Assembly (NCBI GenBank): GCA_012511995.1
Contig: JAAZFA010000139.1
Coordinates: 1 to 6,058 of the forward strand
Direction: 5' to 3'
Origin: Thermoproteota archaeon
Lineage (GTDB): Archaea > Thermoproteota > Bathyarchaeia > Bathyarchaeales > Bathycorpusculaceae
Length of the DNA: 6,058 nucleotides
Below are positions 1 through 4,801 of the stretch, piece by piece (the stretch's first letter is position 1; each line of letters starts with the position of its first letter). The notes beneath the pieces were generated by a model. That model saw only the letters and a program-made list of their open reading frames with translations, did no database searches and was not told the origin of the DNA. The translations under genes were made by a program, and so were the position numbers.

Positions 1-384
1 CATTTCAAAATCGTAAAAACTCGATAATCCATCTTTTTTGGTTGGAAGTATCTCAATATATCGTATTGCGTCATAGCTAATGTATCCTAATGCGCCACCG
101 ACGAAACGGAAATCAACCACATTGTTGCTGCAGAGGTTAAGTTGTTCTTGAAGTAGTTTGAAGGGATCATCAGTTTGTTGAGTTGTTGTCTCGTGGGTTC
201 TGGTATTGTATAAGGTGACCGTACCATTTTTAGCGGATATAGTGGTTGGGGGGTCAAATCCTAAGAAGGAAAAGTGTGCGAGCTTTTTTGGACCCTCTAT
301 GGATTCAAAAAGATACGCGATTTTGTATTTACGATGGAGTCTTGTGAATAATTCTATGGGTTGTTTAGTATATTTAAAGTTCAC
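1..384 (-). CDS. trpE: Anthranilate synthase component I, N-terminal part (3' end outside window)
   Basis: TrpE with TrpG converts chorismate and glutamine to anthranilate, the first step of tryptophan synthesis, in the cytosol. I translated the minus strand from a GTG at 384-382 and the frame stays open to base 1 (128 residues). It shows an opening Q-P-I-E-L-F segment (residues 8-13), the L-x-E-S-x10-S tryptophan feedback motif (L25 to S39, in LFESIEG...FS), P-F-K-L-L at 74-78 and the hallmark FVGGALGYISYDAIRYIE at 94-111. The chorismate-binding catalytic domain lies beyond the window, so a PabB-type paralogue cannot be fully excluded, but the feedback motif favours TrpE. GTG 384 gives eight residues before the first conserved proline, close to the N-terminus I recall for archaeal TrpE. 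It has no ribosome binding site. The frame is open back to a TGA at 447-445, and the promoter and Shine-Dalgarno sequence lie further upstream, in front of a different-frame ATG. Confidence 0.87.
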   Translation of the reverse strand, partial: MNFKYTKQPIELFTRLHRKYKIAYLFESIEGPKKLAHFSFLGFDPPTTISAKNGTVTLYNTRTHETTTQQTDDPFKLLQEQLNLCSNNVVDFRFVGGALGYISYDAIRYIEILPTKKDGLSSFYDFEM

Positions 385-412
385 ATAATTTATAGGGTTG
401 GTTTTGGGTTGT

Positions 413-448
413 TTAGTTTGTTGTGATTTGCCAAAGGCAATTCCTCAT
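413..448 (-). CDS. Possible trp leader peptide MRNCLWQITTN, or the displaced start of trpE
   Basis: An 11-codon ORF starts with ATG at 448-446, nine bases after a good Shine-Dalgarno AAGGAG, and ends with TAA at 415-413, 28 bases before the GTG chosen for trpE. It contains one Trp codon at position 6. It is the first AUG after the predicted promoter, so it should be translated if the mRNA starts there. Two readings are possible. It may be a leader peptide controlling trpE, although the usual tandem Trp codons and any obvious terminator hairpin are missing. Alternatively the real trpE start is this ATG and a single-base error or mutation has shifted the frame; the TrpE frame is open from 444 downward, so one base would join them. 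I cannot choose between them from sequence alone. Confidence 0.35.
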   Translation of the reverse strand: MRNCLWQITTN

Positions 449-457
449 TTGATCAAG

Positions 458-463
458 CTCCTT
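458..463 (-). promoter_or_regulatory. Shine-Dalgarno AAGGAG before ATG 448
   Basis: On the minus strand AAGGAG ends nine bases before the ATG at 448. It is one of the better ribosome binding sites in the window. It points to the mini-ORF rather than to the GTG that fits TrpE, which makes the trpE start ambiguous. Confidence 0.5.
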
Positions 464-486
464 AGTTTACATTAATACAATAATGC

Positions 487-495
487 TATATTTAA
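487..495 (-). promoter_or_regulatory. TATA-like element for trpE transcript
   Basis: The minus strand reads TTAAATATA here. Archaeal transcription usually starts about 25 bases from the TATA centre, which predicts a start near 464-467, just before the Shine-Dalgarno at 463-458. The element lies in the gap between cutA (ending 526) and trpE, so trpE probably has its own promoter. No experimental start site is known. Confidence 0.5.
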
Positions 496-525
496 GACTT
501 GTTTGTACATAAGTATACAGTAAAT

Positions 526-861
526 TTATGTTTTTTTGAGGACCTCACGTAGCCAAGCCAGATAATCAGCCGACCCCGCAACAATAGGTAAAGCCAAAAC
601 TTCAGGCACCTCATAACTATGCAAACCCTTTACTAGTTGAGCAACCTTTAGGAACAAATCATTCAGTGTCTCAATTACTACCAGGCACTCTTCAACGTTG
701 TCAATTTTGCCCTCCCAAAGAAGAAACGATGAATCGGGATTAATTATGTTGGCACATGCAATTAGGTTTTCAGCCAAGAGGGCATGGCTGATTTTTTCAG
801 CTTCCGCTCTATCTTTCGTGGTGACTAAAACAATGATAAAATCGGTTGTCAAATGTATCAC
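526..861 (-). CDS. cutA: CutA1-family divalent cation tolerance protein
   Basis: Small cytosolic trimeric protein of the PII-like fold, found in all domains; linked to copper and other divalent metal tolerance in E. coli, but its exact activity is unsettled. All 111 residues match the usual CutA1 length. Hallmarks visible are the N-terminal strand and helix (IIVLVTTKDRAEAEKI, 9-24), E-N-L-I-A-C-A-N-I at 31-39, W-E-G-K at 49-52, and the signature HSYEVPEVLALPIVAGSADY at 81-100 followed by L-A-W-L. The start is GTG at 861-859: there is no alternative upstream ATG, no Shine-Dalgarno, and a TATA-like stretch about 28 bases upstream, consistent with a leaderless mRNA. A palindrome covers the start. 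It lies upstream of trpE on the same strand, but the trpE promoter in the gap suggests they are not strictly one operon. Confidence 0.95.
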   Translation of the reverse strand: MIHLTTDFIIVLVTTKDRAEAEKISHALLAENLIACANIINPDSSFLLWEGKIDNVEECLVVIETLNDLFLKVAQLVKGLHSYEVPEVLALPIVAGSADYLAWLREVLKKT

Positions 862-872
862 TTAAGTAAGTG
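859..872 (-). promoter_or_regulatory. Perfect inverted repeat over the cutA start, candidate operator
   Basis: CACTTA-AG-TAAGTG is a perfect 6-bp inverted repeat with a 2-bp spacer. It includes the GTG start and the predicted transcription start of cutA, where a bound dimeric repressor would block initiation. A compact palindrome placed exactly here suggests an operator. Chance occurrence in AT-rich DNA is also possible. Confidence 0.35.
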
Positions 873-884
873 TTTAGAATTACA

Positions 885-895
885 GGATAAAATAG
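885..895 (-). promoter_or_regulatory. TATA-like element for cutA
   Basis: The minus strand reads CTATTTTATCC. Its centre is about 28 bases upstream of the GTG at 861, the distance expected for a leaderless or nearly leaderless archaeal transcript. A second AT-rich stretch near 899-908 is an alternative. Confidence 0.35.
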
Positions 896-927
896 CTTAC
901 CTATAATACAAATAGGCAGGTATTAAT

Positions 928-937
928 ATATTTAAAT
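928..937 (+). promoter_or_regulatory. TATA box for the 957 gene, leaderless transcript
   Basis: ATATTTAAAT is centred about 25 bases before the ATG at 957, and no Shine-Dalgarno lies between them. This is the classic spacing of a leaderless archaeal mRNA. It shares a roughly 95-base divergent intergenic region with cutA. Confidence 0.55.
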
Positions 938-956
938 TCGCATTTTACTATTAAGA

Positions 957-1475
957 ATGCAGAGGTCGTTATTCTTGAAGGACACCCAACTTAGAGTACT
1001 CAAAACAATGAGTGAAGCTACAATCCGCATGGACCTAAACATGTTTGCAAATGCAGTAAGCTTAGCTCCAAACGATGCAATAATTATAATTCAACAACTT
1101 ACAAAAGAGGGATACCTGCAAAAAAGCGGTACCGCATACAGCTTGACCGAGAAGGGCAAGAGTGCTCTAAAAATGTCAATGCAAGTCCCTGAGGACAAAA
1201 ATTTTTGTTTTTATGTCGATATTGATAAACCATTGGGTTTTAGTGCTCGGTCCATCGAAGAATTTTATCGAATTATCAAAAAGATTATTTCAGATTCAGT
1301 GGAGTTTCACATGTATCGGGGGGATTTTGAGAGTTGGTTATGCGAAGTTATCGGCGATAAGGAGTTAGCGCAGGATCTTTTGGGCATAAGAACTGCCAAC
1401 GTACATGGTGAAAACTTACGTAAAAGTTTGATAAAAGCGTTTGATTCAAAGTATGACATAGACGAGCTCCGCTAA
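957..1475 (+). CDS. Winged-helix DNA-binding protein with C-terminal DUF5752-like domain
   Basis: Probably a cytosolic transcription regulator of unknown ligand. Residues 1-75 look like an archaeal winged helix: an N-terminal helix (QLRVLKTMSEA), a turn, a helix with N-D-A-I-I-I-I-Q-Q-L-T-K-E-G-Y-L (39-54) and a wing reading K-S-G-T-A-Y-S-L-T-E-K-G (56-67). Residues 82-160 resemble the DUF5752 pattern as I recall it: FCFYVDIDKPLGFSARSIEEF (83-103), then VEFHMYRGDFESWLCEVIGD (115-134), then a helix ending GENLRKSL. The second block has charged and aromatic residues conserved in that family; its function is unknown to me. The ATG at 957 is supported by the TATA box 25 bases upstream. The 111-base gap to the next gene, which has its own ribosome binding site, makes a shared operon unproven. 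The DNA-binding call is confident; the domain name is less so. Confidence 0.85.
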   Translation: MQRSLFLKDTQLRVLKTMSEATIRMDLNMFANAVSLAPNDAIIIIQQLTKEGYLQKSGTAYSLTEKGKSALKMSMQVPEDKNFCFYVDIDKPLGFSARSIEEFYRIIKKIISDSVEFHMYRGDFESWLCEVIGDKELAQDLLGIRTANVHGENLRKSLIKAFDSKYDIDELR

Positions 1476-1567
1476 TTATACGCTACAGGGTAAACTTGAT
1501 TGCTTGGCAGCCTCTCTAGTACAGTTGTTTACGAAAAGAGTTAAAAACAACACACATAGAAATCACT

Positions 1568-1577
1568 AAGGAGAAGG
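1568..1577 (+). promoter_or_regulatory. Ribosome binding site supporting TTG start at 1587
   Basis: AAGGAGAAGG ends nine bases before TTG 1587. With no ATG nearby in frame, it supports the TTG start. An A-rich TTAAAAA at 1541-1547 about 25 bases upstream could be a weak TATA element, giving a transcript that begins close to this site. Confidence 0.5.
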
Positions 1578-1586
1578 ATTACTCTC

Positions 1587-2285
1587 TTGAAAGCAAAACA
1601 GCCATTACTCATTGTTGCTGCATTAGGGTTAACCGCCATAGTCATAGGTAGTTTTCCATCGTTACTCTATGAAGAATACAATTTTAACTTTATTTATAGC
1701 CCCTTGAACCATGACATACAAGTTTCGAGTTTATCTGGTCTTGATGCAATTACTATAAACCAATACACTATGTTCGGGGTTGCGCCATCATTAAGCGTTG
1801 AAATGTCAATCAACAATCAAGCATTTCTCGCTAATACAACACGTAACCAAATATTTGGTTACATTAAGGACAATCCAGGAATGCAGTTTCGAGCTATCTC
1901 CACTGCGCTATGCATCCCACTTGGATTAGCGGAATATCACTTGGGAGTTTTGGTTAAATCAGGGTTGGTTTCCTTTATTCGCGACGGTAGATACAAACGA
2001 TTCTTTGTTTCTAAGCAGTATACTAACAAAGAGATGCTAACTATCAGTCTACTACGTCATAAAACAGTTAAGCGCATTATCCAAACCCTATTGTTAAAAA
2101 AGGCTCTCTCACATAGCAGATTAGCTGAAGAAGTTGCTATAACTTCACAGGCACTAACTTGGCAGATGAAGACTCTACGAAACACAGAGTTCCTCTTGCA
2201 AGTTAATGACGGATTAAAAATTGTGTATTCAGTCGATAAAGCGTCCATACCAATACTTGTAAAGTACTTAACGGTCACTAAGTAG
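1587..2285 (+). CDS. Membrane-anchored protein with two winged-helix domains
   Basis: Likely archaeal transcription regulator tethered to the membrane; targets and signal unknown. Residues 7-27 form one hydrophobic segment (LLIVAALGLTAIVIGSF...) after M-K-A-K. Residues 28-82 are a linker of uncertain structure. The first winged helix spans about 84-143: T-T-R-N-Q-I-F-G-Y-I, then NPGMQFRAIS (96-105), the recognition region LGLAEYHLGVLVKSGLVS (112-129) and wing RDGRYKRFF (132-140). A second, weaker one spans about 150-215 (KRIIQTLLLKKALSHSRLAEE, then ALTWQMKTL). The TTG start is chosen for its ribosome binding site. Oddity: a positively charged N-terminus with a single membrane segment would normally put the DNA-binding domains outside. 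Either topology is reversed, the anchor is cleaved or re-entrant, or a later start (ATG at 1770 or 1803) gives a soluble form. It ends with TAG; reading past would add only seven codons. Confidence 0.82.
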   Translation: MKAKQPLLIVAALGLTAIVIGSFPSLLYEEYNFNFIYSPLNHDIQVSSLSGLDAITINQYTMFGVAPSLSVEMSINNQAFLANTTRNQIFGYIKDNPGMQFRAISTALCIPLGLAEYHLGVLVKSGLVSFIRDGRYKRFFVSKQYTNKEMLTISLLRHKTVKRIIQTLLLKKALSHSRLAEEVAITSQALTWQMKTLRNTEFLLQVNDGLKIVYSVDKASIPILVKYLTVTK

Positions 2286-2290
2286 GTTCC

Positions 2291-2298
2291 TTTTAATC
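2291..2298 (+). promoter_or_regulatory. TATA-like element for the peptidase E-like gene
   Basis: TTTTAATC lies about 22-28 bases before the two candidate ATGs (2316 and 2322). No Shine-Dalgarno is visible, so a leaderless transcript is plausible, although the 30-base gap after the previous gene would also allow cotranscription. Confidence 0.35.
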
Positions 2299-2315
2299 TC
2301 TCCTGTTAATTCTTT

Positions 2316-2963
2316 ATGTTTATGTCAAAGCTGTATCTGTTAGGCGGAGAAAACATCGCACGTCGTAGCGCCAAAGAAATCAACACACAAGCCTTCAAAG
2401 AGGCATATTCAACACCCAATGTACTAGTTATCCCTTGGGCTAGCCCATCTTTTGATGATACCTACCGAAAACGCACGCTAGTGACCGACTATTTTAGAAG
2501 TCTTGGCGCTGACTCAGTAGAGTTCGCGGAATATACCCAAGCAGTTAAAATAGCAGATAAAATCAATGCAGCAAATGTAATTTATTTAACGGGTGGACAA
2601 ACCAGCATCCTAATCGAACGTGCTAAAACAATGAATTTAACACAAATACTCAAAACATATAACGGAATTATCGTCGGTAGAAGTGCAGGTGCATTAGCAC
2701 TGTGCAATAGATGTATAACCACTTGCCGTTACAACGGAATAGCAAGGATAATCAATGGCTTAGGCTTAATCAACCTAACCCTTAAGGCACATTACATCTC
2801 AAAAAATGATGAAACATTAAAGTTTTTTTCCCTTAAAGAAAAAATATACGCTGTCCCGAAAGATTCAGCATTAATCTATGAACATGGAAAAATCTGGGCA
2901 AACGGCAATGTATACGTATTTAACGGTGGCCGGCGGAGCCGCTTCATAGAAACAACCTTATGA
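2316..2963 (+). CDS. Peptidase E-like protein, family S51 (class I amidotransferase-like fold)
   Basis: Family S51 includes aspartyl dipeptidase PepE and cyanophycinase, cytosolic serine hydrolases. The 215 residues fit the family (roughly 200-230). Visible in order: strand K-L-Y-L-L-G-G-E (5-12), a second strand VLVIPWASP (36-44), N-V-I-Y-L-T-G-G-Q-T (87-96), the nucleophile elbow GRSAGALAL (121-129) with Ser123 as predicted nucleophile, and L-K-A-H-Y (156-160) with His159 as likely catalytic His. I did not assign the acidic member of the triad. Substrate is unknown; the family includes members not specific for Asp-X dipeptides. Two ATGs are possible, at 2316 and 2322; the second gives MSKLYLLGG, the more usual N-terminus. 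The gene follows the membrane-anchored regulator by 30 bases on the same strand. Nothing downstream belongs to it. Confidence 0.88.
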   Translation: MFMSKLYLLGGENIARRSAKEINTQAFKEAYSTPNVLVIPWASPSFDDTYRKRTLVTDYFRSLGADSVEFAEYTQAVKIADKINAANVIYLTGGQTSILIERAKTMNLTQILKTYNGIIVGRSAGALALCNRCITTCRYNGIARIINGLGLINLTLKAHYISKNDETLKFFSLKEKIYAVPKDSALIYEHGKIWANGNVYVFNGGRRSRFIETTL

Positions 2964-3221
2964 AATAAAACGACGGCTATAGATTTGCACTACTGTTATG
3001 ACAGTACCCAAAGTAACTTACACGATAATATCTTCAAAGACAATAGCCAAAAAGACTGATTGAAAATTCCAATGGAACATACCACAGAGAGCCATTGCAT
3101 CTGTACCAAACGCGTCCAAAACTATACTAGCTAATAAAACGTCGATTGGCAACCTAATCAAGCCTTATCTTGTAGTTGGATCGATACAAGAATTAACCAG
3201 TATAAATTGGGAACCCTTAAG
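2964..3221 (+). other. Gap of 258 bases with no gene I can support
   Basis: Between the peptidase E-like gene and the minus-strand gene at 3222 I see only unsupported frames. On the plus strand ATG 2998 runs 21 codons to TGA at 3061-3063, and the same frame is then open past 3220 with no start. On the minus strand a 44-codon frame from TTG 3152 ends at 3018. Neither has a ribosome binding site or a recognisable motif. This could be degenerate coding sequence or simply spacer. Confidence 0.4.
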
Positions 3222-3581
3222 TTATAGGCGCTCTTTTACCTTTTCTGTAAGTATCCTGGCTAATTCTTCCTTGTCCTTTTCTATAAAATTCCAAACCTGC
3301 CTATTTTCATTGTCCATACCTACATCATGTTTGTAATGTTTTTTTATACGCCAAAGACTCTTATTTTCAACAAGTAGCTGCTCAAGAAGATTGTAAGTGT
3401 TATTGTCAAACATCGTTTTAGGTGATGATAAATTGTTTTTTGAAGTAACTTTTTTTCCAGTTTCGTTTACGTCCATACAAACTTTCTGGGACCCATTTGA
3501 ATCATCTATTCTACAGATCATGACAGATGTGTCGCCAGAGGTTGATGTCGCAGTAAGTATTTCCTCGTTTTCTTTACTCAA
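3222..3581 (-). CDS. Small hypothetical protein with conserved-looking C-terminal helical domain
   Basis: Function unknown. The 119 residues divide into a polar, Ser/Thr/Asn-rich N-terminal half without evident structure (1-56) and a helical C-terminal half (57-119). The second half begins T-Y-N-L-L-E-Q-L-L-V-E-N-K-S-L-W-R-I-K (62-80), then Y-K-H-D-V-G, then V-W-N-F-I-E-K-D-K-E-E-L (96-107) and an amphipathic C-terminal helix. I recall similar short archaeal proteins carrying QL-x-E-x-K-SLWRI and W-x-x-x-E-K-D-K-E, so I think this is a real conserved domain, though I cannot name it. No membrane segment or signal peptide is present. The start is TTG at 3581-3579, backed by an excellent Shine-Dalgarno eight to nine bases away. 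It has neighbours on neither side that suggest a role. Confidence 0.75.
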   Translation of the reverse strand: MSKENEEILTATSTSGDTSVMICRIDDSNGSQKVCMDVNETGKKVTSKNNLSSPKTMFDNNTYNLLEQLLVENKSLWRIKKHYKHDVGMDNENRQVWNFIEKDKEELARILTEKVKERL

Positions 3582-3588
3582 AAATTAT

Positions 3589-3597
3589 CCACCTCCC
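3589..3597 (-). promoter_or_regulatory. Strong Shine-Dalgarno deciding the TTG start at 3581
   Basis: On the minus strand GGGAGGTGG ends seven bases before TTG 3581. It is the strongest ribosome binding site in the window and fixes the start. A TATA-like TAATATTT on the same strand (about 3627-3634) predicts transcription starting near 3604, giving a short leader. Confidence 0.65.
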
Positions 3598-3930
3598 AAC
3601 AGAATAGTCAATAAGTTGCTAGGCAAATATTAGAACTTAAGAGTATGTGACTGCAAAGCCCTTCACACAAAACCTCCATTAATGTAGATAAATAAGCAGG
3701 GAACGCATATGCGACAGAGCATGTAAAGGCAGAGCGCGAAGACATCATACAAAATAAACTCTGGAAACCGGGCAAGATACCAGACAGATAAAGACGGAAG
3801 TATAAAAGATTGTACAAAGCAAGGAACCAATAAAGCAAAGACAGCCTAATCGGCAAAGCGGCCATGTAGTTCATGTGGATTAGCGTGGGTAGGAGTTCAT
3901 ACTGGTAATTCATATCAACCATTCTTAAGT

Positions 3931-3949
3931 CTAAACAGGTATCGTTTAG
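3931..3949 (-). terminator. Hairpin 25 bases after the 3974-4195 gene, possible terminator
   Basis: CTAAAC and GTTTAG form a perfect 6-bp stem around a 7-base loop (AGGTATC on the plus strand). It lies just downstream of the minus-strand gene that ends at 3974. There is no following T tract on that strand, and archaeal terminators usually rely on T tracts, so the role is unproven. Confidence 0.25.
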
Positions 3950-3973
3950 TGAAGCATCGGATGGACAAGGACA

Positions 3974-4195
3974 TTAACGTTTAGTAAGGGCTGCGAGAAC
4001 TACCGCACAAATTACAAGCTCAACTAGCACTGCGCCTATGATGAAAAGTGGAATCCTAATGATGGGTTCCGAATGATAAACAGCGGTAGTTGGTATGCCC
4101 GCAAGATAAGCTGCTAAAAAAATTGTTACAAAAGATGCACCGACTCCTTCTATGACATACAAGAATTTGGTTAATTTTTTATCATCGATTTCCAA
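3974..4195 (-). CDS. Small hypothetical membrane protein, two predicted transmembrane helices
   Basis: Function unknown; no family recognised. The 73-residue product has a short charged N-terminus (M-E-I-D-D-K-K-L-T-K), a first hydrophobic segment at about 11-34 (including VGASFVTIFLAAYLAGI), a short polar loop around 37-46 (TAVYHSEPII), a second segment at about 47-70 (IPLFIIGAVLVELVICAVVLAAL) and a terminal T-K-R. The Lys-rich start and the K-R end suggest both termini face the cytosol. The start is TTG at 4195-4193 with no ribosome binding site; TTAAATA on the minus strand near 4233 or TCTAAATTCT near 4215 could be its TATA element, so it may be leaderless. It is divergent from the interrupted membrane protein at 4322, with 126 bases between them. 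Hydrophobicity throughout makes a real gene likely, but shortness limits certainty. Confidence 0.6.
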   Translation of the reverse strand: MEIDDKKLTKFLYVIEGVGASFVTIFLAAYLAGIPTTAVYHSEPIIRIPLFIIGAVLVELVICAVVLAALTKR

Positions 4196-4237
4196 TCAAA
4201 GCACTCGAATAGAATTTAGAATGTTAGGTATTTAACA

Positions 4238-4258
4238 CTAATCATTTTCATAGATTAG
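4238..4258. promoter_or_regulatory. Inverted repeat in the divergent intergenic region
   Basis: CTAATC and GATTAG form perfect 6-bp arms around ATTTTCATA. The repeat sits almost exactly midway between two divergent membrane-protein genes (starts at 4195 and 4322) and next to their candidate TATA elements. It could be a shared operator. The arms are short and chance is possible. Confidence 0.25.
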
Positions 4259-4321
4259 CATACAATGATGTAACCGCAAAAATAATATGTCAATTAGCGT
4301 AAAATAGACTTAGGGGATCTG

Positions 4322-4771
4322 TTGAAACAAAAGTTTGTCACTCCAGTGAAGGTAGGCATACTCGTCGTTTCGCTTGCATACTTTTTGTTTACTTTGCATG
4401 CTACTTTTGTTTTGTCGTGGATCGGCGAATGGGAATATCTTTTGGAGCCTACTCGATCATGGATACTTGTTACCGACATTGCCGCGTTCGTTTTTTTGAT
4501 TGCTAGATTCACAGCAGGAATCTTGGCGGCAGGAGGAGCAATACTCTACTTTATCAAAAAGGGGTTGGCACAACTAACAACCTATAAACTATTGCGGGCA
4601 ATCCTCGTATTAGAAGGGCTTTACTGGATAGGACTTTTACCTTCGGGTATCTGGGGTCTTGTTCCGAGTAGTGGCGTCACTTTGTTAATTTCAATGGGTG
4701 TTCCCTGCATTATTGCATTAGCGATTTCAGTTTCGTTATTTATTCTTGCTTGGACATTGAGTCCCAATTAG
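4322..4771 (+). CDS. N-terminal half of the interrupted membrane protein (as read with TAG as stop)
   Basis: With standard decoding this is a 149-residue protein. It opens M-K-Q-K-F-V-T-P-V-K, then hydrophobic segments at about 11-32, 48-77 (long, with Arg62 inside and ending Y-F-I-K-K), 91-111 and 121-146. Aromatic-rich patches W-I-G-E-W-E (33-38) and G-L-Y-W-I-G (99-104) are distinctive. It would end at L-S-P-N with four hydrophobic segments, so a truncated product might still insert in the membrane. No transport, enzyme or receptor motif is recognisable. Confidence 0.6.
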   Translation: MKQKFVTPVKVGILVVSLAYFLFTLHATFVLSWIGEWEYLLEPTRSWILVTDIAAFVFLIARFTAGILAAGGAILYFIKKGLAQLTTYKLLRAILVLEGLYWIGLLPSGIWGLVPSSGVTLLISMGVPCIIALAISVSLFILAWTLSPN

Positions 4772-4801
4772 CCACATGGACCAGCCATAAAGTGGGCACT
4801 T

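Larger units (their letters stand above)
3582..3973 (-). other. Gap of 392 bases without a convincing gene
   Basis: Apart from the upstream signals of the 3222-3581 gene and a hairpin at 3931-3949, I see nothing certain. A 104-codon minus-strand frame (3922-3608) encodes a hydrophobic, Cys- and Met-rich peptide with no ribosome binding site and no familiar motif; I treat it as doubtful. The plus strand is purine-rich and carries several GCAAAG repeats (around 3832 and 3852) but has many stops. No tRNA arm pattern or C/D box pair was recognised. It may be spacer, an RNA gene of unknown type, or a decayed gene. Confidence 0.4.

Noticed and set aside
206..388. 60-codon plus-strand frame at the left end
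   Set aside because: It lies antisense to the trpE segment, which has clear family motifs; no ribosome binding site or motif of its own.
861..866. Repeated CTTAAG hexamers (861, about 3216, 3635 and 3924)
   Set aside because: Four copies in 6 kb of AT-rich DNA is not clearly above chance and the flanks differ.
1490..1532. GTAAAC ... GTTTAC pair after the DUF5752-like gene, considered as a terminator
   Set aside because: The arms are six bases with about 31 bases between them and no T tract follows.
2057..2278. 73-codon minus-strand frame
   Set aside because: Antisense to the second winged-helix domain of the gene at 1587-2285.
3397..3633. 78-codon plus-strand frame
   Set aside because: Antisense to the 3222-3581 gene, whose strong Shine-Dalgarno and helical domain are better supported.
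3608..3922. 104-codon hydrophobic minus-strand frame
   Set aside because: No ribosome binding site, no known motif and an unusual Cys/Met-rich composition; kept only as part of the gap description.
4294..4512. 72-codon minus-strand frame
   Set aside because: Antisense to the first helices of the membrane protein; charged, unstructured translation.
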